A DNA stretch of 46,603 nt from the NCBI RefSeq assembly GCF_918698005.1, contig NZ_CAKKLJ010000010.1:1-46603 (forward strand). The letters run 5' to 3'. Shown here piece after piece: positions 1-7,656 of this stretch. The first letter of the stretch is position 1; each line of letters opens with the position of its first letter. The notes beneath the pieces were generated by a model. The model was given only the letters and a program-made list of their open reading frames with translations, was not told where the DNA came from and did not search any database. The position numbers and the translations under genes were made by a program. Source of the stretch: Microbacterium sp. Bi121 (GTDB taxonomy: Bacteria; Actinomycetota; Actinomycetes; Actinomycetales; Microbacteriaceae).

Positions 1-30
1 CGCCGGCCCCGCCGGGCCCCGCCGAGCATT

Positions 31-114
31 CGCCGAGACCCCGTCTTGCTTCCGAGGCCCCGTCGTAGTCACCGAACTACGACGGGGCCTCGGTGCTAAG
101 ACGGGGTCTCAGCG
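31..114. repeat. nested-palindrome intergenic repeat, copy 1
   Basis: Two 39-nt arms (31-69 and 76-114) are inverted copies matching at 34 of 39 positions around a 6-nt loop. Each arm has two modules, GAGACCCCGTCTT and CCGAGGCCCCGTCG, so the unit is a double inverted repeat. The mismatches cluster between the modules. A related, less regular copy lies at 1439-1522. It resembles a REP-type intergenic element; on RNA it would form a long hairpin that could also stop transcription entering from the left. Confidence 0.85.
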
Positions 115-130
115 TGGATTCCTATTGAGG

Positions 131-159
131 ATATAAGGTGATGCTTATATGATTTGAGG
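131..159 (+). promoter_or_regulatory. operator and leaderless promoter of the ArsR-type gene
   Basis: ATATAAG (131-137) and CTTATAT (144-150) form a perfect 7-bp inverted repeat with a 6-nt spacer, a typical dimer site for a winged-helix repressor. A -10-like TATGAT (148-153) overlaps its right arm and lies 6 nt before the ATG at 160. Self-repression by the downstream regulator is inferred. Confidence 0.6.
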
Positions 160-525
160 ATGCATGAGTTCGAGGTGCTCGCGGATGCCGTGCGGCGACG
201 GCTGGTCGCGGTGCTCGCGCTGGGGGAGCAGCCGGCTGGCGTCCTGACCGACATCGTCAGGGCCGAGTTCGGCATCTCGCAGCCCGCCGTGTCGCAGCAT
301 CTGAAGGTGTTGCGCGAGAACGGGTTCGCGACGGTGCGCGCCGAGGGCGCGCGTCGGCTCTATGCCCTCGACCCTGCGGGGCCGGATGCTGCGGAGCGCG
401 CCCTCGCTGCGCTGTGCGCGCCGCTCTCCCAGCGACTCGACGCGCTGCACACCGAGGTCGCCCGCGGCCGGCGTGCAACAGCGCAGCAGAAGACCAGTCA
501 CAACGAGAACAGGAGTGCATCATGA
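160..525 (+). CDS. ArsR-family winged-helix transcriptional regulator
   Basis: A small DNA-binding repressor of about 121 residues. The helix-turn-helix is clear in the segment FGISQPAVSQHLKVLRENG, followed by the beta-wing (EGARRLYALD). No metal-binding cysteine pair is present, so the ligand is unknown; this subgroup usually pairs with SRPBCC proteins. The ATG at 160 is chosen over an in-frame TTG at 154 because TATGAT lies 6 nt upstream of it, the spacing seen at other genes here. The stop overlaps the next start as ATGA, so the two genes are cotranscribed. Autoregulation through the palindrome at 131-150 is likely. The poorly conserved tail is rich in Arg and Gln. Confidence 0.85.
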   Translation: MHEFEVLADAVRRRLVAVLALGEQPAGVLTDIVRAEFGISQPAVSQHLKVLRENGFATVRAEGARRLYALDPAGPDAAERALAALCAPLSQRLDALHTEVARGRRATAQQKTSHNENRSAS

Positions 526-1013
526 CCGTCGACAACCCCACCATCGAGCGGCACGGCGACGGCTTCCGCCTCGTCTACGAAGAGGTCTACGCGACCGACA
601 TCGACGACCTCTGGCAGGCGATCACGACGCGCGAGCGCCTGGCGCGCTGGATGGTCGAGTACACGGGCGATCTCCGCGAGGGCGGCACCTGGGCGGTCGC
701 CACCGAGGGAGCTGAGCAACCGTGGGCCACGGGCACCATCAGCTTCTGCGACGAGCCCCGCTCGTTCACCACGACGTGGCACGCCACGCAAGAGGAACCC
801 ACCGAGCTCACCGTGACGCTCGAGCCGGTGGCGGGCGGTACGCGCATGCGGCTCGTGCACACCGGCATCCGGTCGATCTTCTACGGTGCCGGATGGCAGA
901 CGTACCTCGAGCGGCTTGCGGCAGACGTCGCCGGTGAGCCGATTCCGGAGGACTGGGACGCGCGATTCGCCGAACTCTCGCCCGGGTACGAGGAGCGGTT
1001 CGGCGGGCTCTGA
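522..1013 (+). CDS. SRPBCC / AHSA1-like ligand-binding protein
   Basis: A 163-residue cytosolic protein of the START/Bet v1-like (SRPBCC) fold, AHSA1 type. Typical signs are the early segment VYATDIDDLWQAITTRERLARWM, read as VYATDIDDLW then AITTRERLARW, the acidic strand-turn DLREGGTW, and the C-terminal helix ending in a Trp/Tyr-rich stretch. The start is the ATG in the ATGA overlap with the ArsR gene, preceded by AGGAG at 511-515. ArsR-SRPBCC pairs are common in actinobacteria; the second protein probably binds a small hydrophobic ligand, but no substrate can be named. No catalytic motif is visible. Confidence 0.8.
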   Translation: MTVDNPTIERHGDGFRLVYEEVYATDIDDLWQAITTRERLARWMVEYTGDLREGGTWAVATEGAEQPWATGTISFCDEPRSFTTTWHATQEEPTELTVTLEPVAGGTRMRLVHTGIRSIFYGAGWQTYLERLAADVAGEPIPEDWDARFAELSPGYEERFGGL

Positions 1014-1047
1014 CGCGAGGGCTCCGTGCGGGCAGGGCGCGCGCCGG

Positions 1048-1059
1048 TAGGCTGGAGCA
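1048..1059 (+). promoter_or_regulatory. -10 box and 6-nt spacer of a leaderless acpS promoter
   Basis: TAGGCT at 1048-1053 lies 6 nt before the GTG at 1060, which would place the transcript start at the start codon. The spacer GGAGCA could also act as a Shine-Dalgarno sequence on a longer transcript. Confidence 0.5.
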
Positions 1060-1425
1060 GTGATCATCGGGACCGGCATCGACCTCGTCGACATCCCGCG
1101 GTTCGAGCGCACCATGTCCCGGACGCCGCGGTTGATGGAGCGCCTGTTCGCCCCGACCGAGCGTGAGCTGAGGCTGCCGTCGCTCGCCGCGCGCTACGCA
1201 GCCAAAGAGGCGCTCATCAAAGCGCTGGGCGGTTCGGACGGCGTGCACTGGACCGAGATCGAGATCGGGTCGGAGGAATCCGGCAAGCCGTACTTCCGGC
1301 TCACCGGCACGACCGCCGACGTCATCGAGAAGCGCGGCATCACGGCGCTGCACCTGACCATGTCGCACGACGCCGGCCTCGCGACCGCGTTCGTCGTCGC
1401 TGAGCGGATCGAGGGTGCCGCATGA
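1060..1425 (+). CDS. acpS: holo-[acyl-carrier-protein] synthase
   Basis: Transfers 4'-phosphopantetheine from CoA to the serine of apo-ACP, activating it for fatty-acid synthesis. The 121-residue length is normal for the AcpS family. The N-terminal GTGIDLVDI carries the Mg-binding Asp (D8), and AAKEALIKALGG carries the second metal ligand (E50) and the CoA-contacting lysines. The C-terminal HLTMSHD segment is also conserved. GTG start, leaderless-type. It is followed by alr and tsaE on the same strand, a common actinobacterial order, with a palindromic repeat between acpS and alr. Confidence 0.95.
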   Translation: MIIGTGIDLVDIPRFERTMSRTPRLMERLFAPTERELRLPSLAARYAAKEALIKALGGSDGVHWTEIEIGSEESGKPYFRLTGTTADVIEKRGITALHLTMSHDAGLATAFVVAERIEGAA

Positions 1426-1438
1426 CCCCCGCCCGGTT

Positions 1439-1522
1439 CGCCGAGACCCCGTCTTACCGCCGAGGCCCCGTCGCAGGAACGCCTCTAACACGGGGTGTCG
1501 ACGCGACGACGGGGTCTCGGCG
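1439..1522. repeat. nested-palindrome intergenic repeat, copy 2
   Basis: The outer arms are a perfect 15-bp inverted repeat (1439-1453 and 1508-1522). Inside them the second module, CGAGGCCCCGTCG, is matched only imperfectly by the sequence around 1489-1500. The same two modules in the same order occur at 31-114, so these are two copies of one family. The element fills most of the acpS-alr gap. Confidence 0.8.
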
Positions 1523-1558
1523 GGACGCGAGACGATCCGAGCGCTCGGAGGGCGCAGC

Positions 1559-2659
1559 ATGAGCGCGCCGTTCCGCGAGGCGACGATCGAGATGGATGCT
1601 ATCGCCGACAACACCCGGCACATCCGCAAGCTCACGGGCACCGAGGTCATCGCCGTTGTCAAGGCCAACGCGTACGGGCACGGGGCCACGGCATCCGCTG
1701 TCGCCGCGCTCTCCGGCGGGGCCACCCGTCTCGGCGTCGCCGAGATCGCCGAGGGCATCGAGCTGCGCCGCGCCGGGATCACCGCCCCCATCATCGCCTG
1801 GCTGCTCGAACCGGGCGAGACGTTCGAGCTCGCGGCGGCCAACCGCATCGAGGTCGGCATCTCGTCATTCGACCAGCTCGAGGCCGCGGGGGCCGTCGCC
1901 GGCGGCGACGTGGCTGTGCACCTCAAACTCGAGACGGGTCTCTCGCGAAACGGCATCGCGCCGGGCGACTGGGGTCGCGTGTTCGCCGAGGCCGCGCGGC
2001 TCGAACGCATCGGACGCATCCGGATCGTCGGCCTGTTCAGCCACCTCTCCAACACATCGCCCGCCGATGACCGTGCGGCGCTCGCCCGTTTCGACGAGGG
2101 GACGAGGGCCGCCGCATCCGCCGGCATCCGCCCCGAGATCCGGCACATCGCCGCCACGGCCGCGGCGATCGACCTGCCGGAGATGAGGCTCGACGCCGTG
2201 CGCATCGGAATCGGGCTCTACGGCCTGTCGCCGTTCGACGATCGGTCGTCCGCCGACCTCGGTCTCCGCCCGGCGATGACTCTGCGCGGCGCAGTCGCCG
2301 CAGTGCGGCGGGTGCCGGCGGGTGCCGGCGTCTCGTACGGCTACGACCACCGCACGAACCGCGACACCACGCTGGCGCTCGTGCCGCTCGGGTATGCGGA
2401 CGGCGTCCCGCGCCAGGCATCCGGTCGTGGACCCGTCATGATCAACGGCCGGCGGTTCCACGTCGCAGGACGCGTCGCGATGGACCAGTTCATCGTCGAC
2501 GTCGGCGACTCGGCGGTCTCTGTGGGCGATGAGGTCGTGCTGTTCGGCGATCCGACGCTCGGCCTGCCGTCGGCGACGGAGTGGGCGAACGCGGCGAGCA
2601 CGATCAACTACGAGATCGTCACGCGCGTCGGCAACCGCGTTCCGCGGAGGAGCGCGTGA
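1559..2659 (+). CDS. alr: alanine racemase
   Basis: PLP-dependent enzyme that interconverts L- and D-alanine for peptidoglycan, in the cytosol. The 366-residue product has the PLP-lysine motif AVVKANAYGHG (K35), the barrel motif RIGIGLYGLSP, and the second catalytic tyrosine in GVSYGYDHRT. The ATG at 1559 is preceded by GGAGGG at 1547-1552. An open frame continues upstream into the palindromic repeat but is not expected to be translated. The stop overlaps the tsaE GTG (GTGA), so the two are coupled. Confidence 0.96.
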   Translation: MSAPFREATIEMDAIADNTRHIRKLTGTEVIAVVKANAYGHGATASAVAALSGGATRLGVAEIAEGIELRRAGITAPIIAWLLEPGETFELAAANRIEVGISSFDQLEAAGAVAGGDVAVHLKLETGLSRNGIAPGDWGRVFAEAARLERIGRIRIVGLFSHLSNTSPADDRAALARFDEGTRAAASAGIRPEIRHIAATAAAIDLPEMRLDAVRIGIGLYGLSPFDDRSSADLGLRPAMTLRGAVAAVRRVPAGAGVSYGYDHRTNRDTTLALVPLGYADGVPRQASGRGPVMINGRRFHVAGRVAMDQFIVDVGDSAVSVGDEVVLFGDPTLGLPSATEWANAASTINYEIVTRVGNRVPRRSA

Positions 2660-3138
2660 GCGTCGACCCGGCATTCCTCGGACGCCGTGAGATCGACACA
2701 TCCGACGAGATGGAGCGCCTCGGCTTCCTGATCGGCGAGCAGCTGGGGGCGGGCGATCTGCTCGTGCTCACCGGACCGCTGGGTGCCGGGAAGACGACCT
2801 TCACACGTGGCCTGGCGGAGGGCCTCGGCGTGCGAGGGCCCGTGCAGAGCCCGACGTTCGTGATCGCCCGCACGCATCCGTCGCTGGTCGGGCGCGCGCC
2901 GCTCGTGCACGTCGACGCGTATCGGCTCGGCTCAGCCGCCGAGCTCGACGACCTCGACATCGACTTCGCCCGCTCCGTCGTGGTGATCGAGTGGGGGCGC
3001 GAAATGGCCTCCGCGATCGCCGACGAGTGGTGGGATATCGAGATCGAGCGTCCCGTCGGCGGGGCCGATGGCATCGCCGACGAGGACCTGGATGCTGACG
3101 CCGCCCGGTTCGTCGTGATCGAGCGGGTCGCGGCTTAG
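2656..3138 (+). CDS. tsaE: tRNA threonylcarbamoyladenosine biosynthesis ATPase TsaE
   Basis: ATPase of the TsaB-TsaD-TsaE complex that makes the t6A modification at A37 of ANN-decoding tRNAs. The 160-residue product has a Walker A motif GPLGAGKTT (40-48), the switch-like segment SPTFVIARTH, and the conserved HVDAYRL and EWG segments. GTG start overlapping the alr stop, with GGAGGA just upstream. In many actinobacteria tsaE is followed at once by tsaB, rimI and tsaD; here those genes begin 36 kb away at 39546, beyond the motility genes. It is convergent with csrA across a 20-nt gap. Confidence 0.95.
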   Translation: MSVDPAFLGRREIDTSDEMERLGFLIGEQLGAGDLLVLTGPLGAGKTTFTRGLAEGLGVRGPVQSPTFVIARTHPSLVGRAPLVHVDAYRLGSAAELDDLDIDFARSVVVIEWGREMASAIADEWWDIEIERPVGGADGIADEDLDADAARFVVIERVAA

Positions 3139-3158
3139 CGCGAGCTTTCGTCGAAGCC

Positions 3159-3413
3159 TCAGTCCTCGCCGGAAGCCCGGCGGCGGGCGGCGAGGGCCTC
3201 GAAGATCGCCTTCTCGGCGTCGGCTCCGGAATCAGCGGCGGCCGAGACGTTCTCGGCGACGACGGCATCCACGATCTCCGACCGCTGGATGCGGGTCTCG
3301 CGCGGCGCTTTGACACCGATGCGCACGCTGTCGCCCTTGATGTCGAGCAGCGTCACTTCGATTTCGCCGTCGATGCGTACGCTCTCACCGATCCGCCTCG
3401 TCAACACCAGCAC
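3159..3413 (-). CDS. csrA: carbon storage regulator CsrA
   Basis: Small dimeric RNA-binding protein that blocks translation by binding GGA motifs; in Gram-positives it represses flagellin and is antagonised by FliW. The 84-residue product has the canonical N-terminus MLVLTRRIGESVRI (L4), the RNA-binding KAPRETRIQRSEI segment with R44, and N55, the position implicated in FliW contact in Bacillus subtilis. A Ser/Ala/Glu-rich tail of about 25 residues is longer than in minimal CsrA. The start is GTG at 3413, with TAGGCT at 3420-3425 exactly 6 nt upstream, so it may be transcribed separately from flhA. Partner gene: fliW (31241). Likely target: fliC (25010). Confidence 0.96.
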   Translation of the reverse strand: MLVLTRRIGESVRIDGEIEVTLLDIKGDSVRIGVKAPRETRIQRSEIVDAVVAENVSAAADSGADAEKAIFEALAARRRASGED

Positions 3414-3425
3414 GAGATCAGCCTA
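3414..3425 (-). promoter_or_regulatory. -10 box and 6-nt spacer of a leaderless csrA promoter
   Basis: On the minus strand TAGGCT (3425-3420) is followed by GATCTC and the GTG start at 3413. This matches the geometry at acpS. It lies in the 44-nt gap after flhA, beside a REP-like sequence. Confidence 0.5.
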
Positions 3426-3470
3426 CCCTTCGACGGGCTCACGGACCGGGCCTCGGCTCACGGACCGGGC
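3426..3470. repeat. REP-like motif and 16-nt direct repeat at the flhA 3' end
   Basis: A 16-nt sequence (3436-3451 and 3455-3470) is directly repeated with a 19-nt period and spans the flhA stop codon. The left part, CCCTTCGACGGGCTCACGG (3426-3444), is a variant of the motif CCCTTCGACAGGCTCAGG seen inside the gene at 42195 and, in reverse complement, inside fliK. It looks like a dispersed palindromic element at the flhA end. Confidence 0.6.
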
Positions 3471-5536
3471 GTCGGCACAGCACCCACGGGTGCGGACAGA
3501 GCAGGGCTGTCGCGCACCACGCCGACCGTCTCGATCGTGAGTGCTGCGGCCGTCGCCTCGTTGTACGACAGCACAGGCAGCCCGTCGGTCTGCGCCGAAA
3601 CCAGCCTCCGCACCGCGGCCCGCAGCGTCGGCGCGCAGACCAGCACCGGCTCTGCGCCATCGGTGATGGCCGCGACAGCCTGCTTGACCGACTCGATGAC
3701 CCCTTCGAGCCGCTGCGGGTCGAACACGATCTGCGGGCCGTCGTCGCTCGTCCGCAGGTTCTCGAGCATCGCCTGCTCCAGGAGAGGGTTGATCATGATG
3801 ACGCGCAGTGTTCCGGCATCCGCGAACCGTGCGGCGATCGCGGGGCCGAGCGCCGCACGCGCTGCCTCGATCAGTCCGTCCGGCTCCGTCGAGGTCTTGG
3901 CGCGAAGCGCGAGCGCCTCGTAGATGCGGCTGAGGTCGTTGATGGGCACGCGCTCGGCGAGCAGCCCCTGCAGCACCCGCTGCACCTCGGCCAGCGACAG
4001 CAGCGCGGGCGTGAGCTCTTCGACGGCCGACGGCGAGACCTGCTTGAGCGCGTCCGTGAGCTGCCGCACGTCCTCGCGGCTGAGCAGGCGAGCGGCATTG
4101 GACTGGATGACGCTCGACAGGTGCGTGATGATCACGCTCGCCCGGTCGATCACCGTGGCCCCCGAGAACTCCGCGCTGTGCCGCATCTCCATGGGGATCC
4201 ACTTGCCCTCGAGCCCGAACACCGGGTCGAGCGCCGCGGTGCCCGGCAGGGAATCCAGCCCCTGTCCGAGCGCGAGCACGGATCCGGGGGGAGCGGTGCC
4301 GCGGCCCGTCTCGACGCCCGCGATGCGGATCGTGTACGTCGACACCGGCAGCTCGATGCTGTCGCGCGTTCGGACCGGAGGAACGACGAGGCCGAGGTCC
4401 AGCGCGATCCTGCGCCGCAGCGCCTTGACTCGCGCCAGCAGGTCGTCGGGGCCGCCGGTGACGAGGTCGACGATGTTCGGGGCGAGCTGGATCTCGAGCG
4501 CGTGCACCCGCATCTTCTCGATGAGCTCCTCCGGCTGGTCGGCCGCTGAAGCCGAGGAAGCATCCGCGGCCGACGTCGCCTCCTCAGCGGCCGCCTTCGC
4601 CTCGCCCGCCTTGACCCGCTGCGCCGCGAACAGCAGCAGCGCTCCGACGGCGACGAAGGGCAGCACGGGCATCCCGGGGATCAGACCCATGACGAGCGCC
4701 GCGCACCCGGCGATCAGCAGCGCGTTGCGCGACTGCCCGAGCTGCGCGGTGGCGGCCTGACCCATCTCGGCTTCGGCGTTCGAGCGCGTGACGATCATGC
4801 CCGTCGACACCGCCATCAGCAGCGCTGGGATCTGCGTCACCAGGCCGTCGCCGATCGTCAGCAGGCTGTACGTGCTGACGGCCTCCTCGATGTCCATGCC
4901 GTGCGAGACGAGCCCGATCGCGATGCCGCCGATGATGTTGATGATGATGATCACGAGGCCGGCGATCGCATCGCCCTTGACGAACTTCGACGCACCGTCC
5001 ATCGCGCCGTAGAAGTCGGCCTCAGCGGCGACCTCGGCCCGGCGCTCACGCGCCTGTGTGTCGGTGATCAGCCCCGCGTTGAGGTCGGCGTCGATCGCCA
5101 TCTGCTTGCCCGGCATGGCGTCGAGGGTGAAGCGCGCACCCACCTCGGCCACGCGCTCCGCACCCTTGGTCACCACGACGAACTGGATCACCACGAGGAT
5201 GAGGAACACAACGGCGCCGATGATCAGCGAGCCGCCGACGGCGATCGCCCCGAATGCCTCGATCACCTGCCCGGCGTACGCCTCGCCGAGCACGAGACGG
5301 GTGGATGCCACGTTCAGCCCGAGCCGGAAAAGCGTCGCCACGAGCAGCAGCGAGGGGAACACCGAGAAGTCCAGCGGCTTGCGCACGAACATCGACGTCA
5401 GCAGGATGACCAGCGCGAACATGATGTTCAGGATGATCAGCGTGTCGAGCAGGAACGGCGGGATCGGCACGACGAGCAGCATGATGATGCCGACCACGCC
5501 GATCGGCACCGCGAGCTTCCGCAGCAGTTGATTCAT
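3458..5536 (-). CDS. flhA: flagellar export apparatus protein FlhA
   Basis: Largest inner-membrane component of the flagellar type III export gate. The 692-residue product has about eight N-terminal membrane segments (residues 15-310), including the FHIPEP-type region RKPLDFSVFPSLLLVATLFR and the GDAIAGLVII loop, then a Ser/Ala-rich linker (around 325-345) and the cytoplasmic nonamer-ring domain that docks export substrates and chaperones. Start ATG at 5536 overlaps the flhB stop (ATGA). Last gene of the fliM-to-flhA block; its stop lies in a short direct duplication. Confidence 0.97.
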   Translation of the reverse strand: MNQLLRKLAVPIGVVGIIMLLVVPIPPFLLDTLIILNIMFALVILLTSMFVRKPLDFSVFPSLLLVATLFRLGLNVASTRLVLGEAYAGQVIEAFGAIAVGGSLIIGAVVFLILVVIQFVVVTKGAERVAEVGARFTLDAMPGKQMAIDADLNAGLITDTQARERRAEVAAEADFYGAMDGASKFVKGDAIAGLVIIIINIIGGIAIGLVSHGMDIEEAVSTYSLLTIGDGLVTQIPALLMAVSTGMIVTRSNAEAEMGQAATAQLGQSRNALLIAGCAALVMGLIPGMPVLPFVAVGALLLFAAQRVKAGEAKAAAEEATSAADASSASAADQPEELIEKMRVHALEIQLAPNIVDLVTGGPDDLLARVKALRRRIALDLGLVVPPVRTRDSIELPVSTYTIRIAGVETGRGTAPPGSVLALGQGLDSLPGTAALDPVFGLEGKWIPMEMRHSAEFSGATVIDRASVIITHLSSVIQSNAARLLSREDVRQLTDALKQVSPSAVEELTPALLSLAEVQRVLQGLLAERVPINDLSRIYEALALRAKTSTEPDGLIEAARAALGPAIAARFADAGTLRVIMINPLLEQAMLENLRTSDDGPQIVFDPQRLEGVIESVKQAVAAITDGAEPVLVCAPTLRAAVRRLVSAQTDGLPVLSYNEATAAALTIETVGVVRDSPALSAPVGAVPTPGP

Positions 5537-6621
5537 ACGGTTCTCCGGTAGGGAAGGGAATGGATGCCGCGGGCGGCACCGCGCTTGCGCAGACTGTCGA
5601 CGAACACGAGCACCCTGGCGACGGCGTTGTACAGGTCCTCGGGGATCTCCTGCCCGACCTCGCACGAGGCGAACAGCGCACGGGCGAGCGCTATCTCGCG
5701 GATCATCGGCACTCCGGCCGTCTTGGCCCGCTCTCGGATGCTGTCGGCGATCACGCCCGTGCCCTTGGCCACGACCTTCGGTGCCGAGCGGCCGGCCTCG
5801 TACTTCAGGGCGACGGCGACGTGGGTCGGGTTCACGAGTACGACGTCGGAGCCGGCGACAGCGGCGATCATGCGATTGCGGCTGATCGCGAGCTGACGCG
5901 AGCGGCGCTGCTGGCGGATCAGCGGGTCGCCCTCGGAGTTCTTGTTCTCATCGCGCACCTCGCGCTTGGTCATGCGGGTGTGCTTGGTGTTTCGGCGCAT
6001 CACGACGAACACGTCGATCGCCGCCAGCGCCAGCCCGACCGCGATCGCCGTCTGCAGCAGTGCAGCGCTGCCCTCGCTGGCAGTGCCGAGCAGTCGCGAG
6101 ATCGAGTGCGAGCCGCTCGCGGAGAGCACGGGCATGAGCCCGGCGATCACGACCCACAGGGCCAGTCCGATCGCGGCGGTCTTCAGCAGGGCCTTCGCGC
6201 CCTCCCACAGCGCCTGCAGGCCGAACACGCGCTTGACGCCGTTCACGATGTTGAACTGCTCGAACCGTCCTGCGAGCTTGCGCGGGTGCACGCCACCTTG
6301 GATCACGGCTCCGAGAAGCGTGACGATGGCGACGGTGGCGAGCATCACTCCGAGCGTCGGGAGGATCGAGCCGAGCCCCTGACCGAGAGCACCGAGCGCC
6401 GACGCGGGCGACGGTGCATGGACGATCGAAGTGAGCGAGATCAGCTGCTCGGTGCCGGCCGACGCCCCGAGCCCGATGGCCGCCGGCAGCGCGACCGCGG
6501 CCGCGCCGATCCCGAGCCAGGCGGTGAGGTCCTGGCTGCGCGAGATGCGCCCCTTCTGCCGGGCTTCGCGCAGGTGCTTGTCCGTGGCCTTCTCACTGCG
6601 CTCACCGCTGTCGTTGCTCAT
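5533..6621 (-). CDS. flhB: flagellar export switch protein FlhB
   Basis: Membrane export-gate protein that switches substrate specificity from rod/hook to filament after autocleavage. The 362-residue product starts with the usual basic, soluble N-terminus (SGERSEKATDKHLREARQKG), has four membrane segments, and carries the self-cleaving NPTH motif at residues 264-267. The switch signal comes from FliK (15463). Both ends overlap neighbours by 4 nt (fliR upstream, flhA downstream), indicating translational coupling. Confidence 0.97.
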   Translation of the reverse strand: MSNDSGERSEKATDKHLREARQKGRISRSQDLTAWLGIGAAAVALPAAIGLGASAGTEQLISLTSIVHAPSPASALGALGQGLGSILPTLGVMLATVAIVTLLGAVIQGGVHPRKLAGRFEQFNIVNGVKRVFGLQALWEGAKALLKTAAIGLALWVVIAGLMPVLSASGSHSISRLLGTASEGSAALLQTAIAVGLALAAIDVFVVMRRNTKHTRMTKREVRDENKNSEGDPLIRQQRRSRQLAISRNRMIAAVAGSDVVLVNPTHVAVALKYEAGRSAPKVVAKGTGVIADSIRERAKTAGVPMIREIALARALFASCEVGQEIPEDLYNAVARVLVFVDSLRKRGAARGIHSLPYRRTV

Positions 6622-7379
6622 ACCCGCACCCCCCGCATCATGCGCAGGGCCTCGGACGCCAGCGCGTCGACCAGGGCGGGGAGGGCGATGAACACCGTGC
6701 CGGCGAGAAGCAGGGTGAGGAGGATCTTCACCGGGAAGCCCATCGCGAACGCATTCAGCGCGGGGGCCACACGGGTGATGAGCCCGAGGCCGGCGTCGGC
6801 GAGGAACAGCACCAGCACGAGCGGGCCGGCGATCTGCACCGCGGCGAGCACCATCTGCGAGACGCCGTCCACGAGCAGCTCGGCGGGGCCCGAGACCTCG
6901 AGGACCCCGGTCACCGGCACCGCCTCGAAGCTGCGCGCCAGCCCGGCGAGGATGATCTGGTAGCCGCCGGACGCGAACAGCAGCGCGAGCGCCGCCATGT
7001 GGAACAGCCGGGTGAACTGGGCACCGTTGATCATGGACTGCGGGTCGAACGCCTGCGCCAACTGGAAGCCGCCGAACACGTCGATGAGGTTGCCGGCCGA
7101 TTGCAGAGCGGCGAAGCACACCATCACGAGGAAGCCGAGCAGCGCTCCTGTGAGCACCTGCATGGCGAGTGCGCCGAAGAACGGGCCCGTGTCGAGCGGC
7201 TCATACCCGGGAGCCACTGCGGCGCCCATCGCCAGGGACAGCCCGATCGCCAGCATCGCCTTGATGCGCATGGGGATGCCCCCGTACGAGAACGGCGGGG
7301 CGATCACGATGAACGCGGTGATGCGCACCGCGGCCAGCATGGTCGCCTCCAGCCAGGCGAAGTCGATCGGGATGTTCAC
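6618..7379 (-). CDS. fliR: flagellar export apparatus protein FliR
   Basis: Component of the FliPQR core channel in the flagellar basal body. The 253-residue product is almost entirely hydrophobic, with about six membrane helices and family segments such as RITAFIVIAPPF near the N-terminus and FDPQSMINGAQF in the middle. It lies in the conserved order fliP-fliQ-fliR-flhB-flhA. Only 1 nt separates it from fliQ, and it overlaps flhB by 4 nt. Confidence 0.96.
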   Translation of the reverse strand: MNIPIDFAWLEATMLAAVRITAFIVIAPPFSYGGIPMRIKAMLAIGLSLAMGAAVAPGYEPLDTGPFFGALAMQVLTGALLGFLVMVCFAALQSAGNLIDVFGGFQLAQAFDPQSMINGAQFTRLFHMAALALLFASGGYQIILAGLARSFEAVPVTGVLEVSGPAELLVDGVSQMVLAAVQIAGPLVLVLFLADAGLGLITRVAPALNAFAMGFPVKILLTLLLAGTVFIALPALVDALASEALRMMRGVRV

Positions 7380-7380
7380 G

Positions 7381-7656
7381 TCATCCGCCGCTCAGCAGCA
7401 TCGGGATGCGGTCGAACATGTCGTTCGTGAAGGCGATGATCTCGGCGATCATCCAGTTGCCGGCGATCAGCAGGGCGATGCCGACGGCGACGATCTTCGG
7501 CACGAACGACAGCGTCACCTCCTGCACCTGGGTGATCGACTGCAGCAGTGAGATCCCGAAGCCGACGACGAGCGCGGTGATGAGCACGGGGGCGGCGAGC
7601 TTCGCCGCGATGAGCAGGCCCTGTGTGCCGATGTCGAGTACAGCCTCCGGGCTCAT
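7381..7656 (-). CDS. fliQ: flagellar export apparatus protein FliQ
   Basis: Small component of the FliPQR export channel. The 91-residue product has two membrane hairpin helices (about 18-38 and 54-74) with the conserved stretch GFGISLLQSITQVQEVTLSF between them. ATG at 7656 overlaps the fliP stop (ATGA). Length and position match the family. Confidence 0.96.
   Translation of the reverse strand: MSPEAVLDIGTQGLLIAAKLAAPVLITALVVGFGISLLQSITQVQEVTLSFVPKIVAVGIALLIAGNWMIAEIIAFTNDMFDRIPMLLSGG

Noticed and set aside
3139..3158. Terminator between tsaE and csrA
   Set aside because: Only a short imperfect palindrome is present, too weak to call.
5537..5665. 43-residue N-terminal extension of FlhA
   Set aside because: It overlaps the flhB coding end and is Arg-rich; the ATG at 5536 sits in an ATGA overlap and gives the normal FlhA start.
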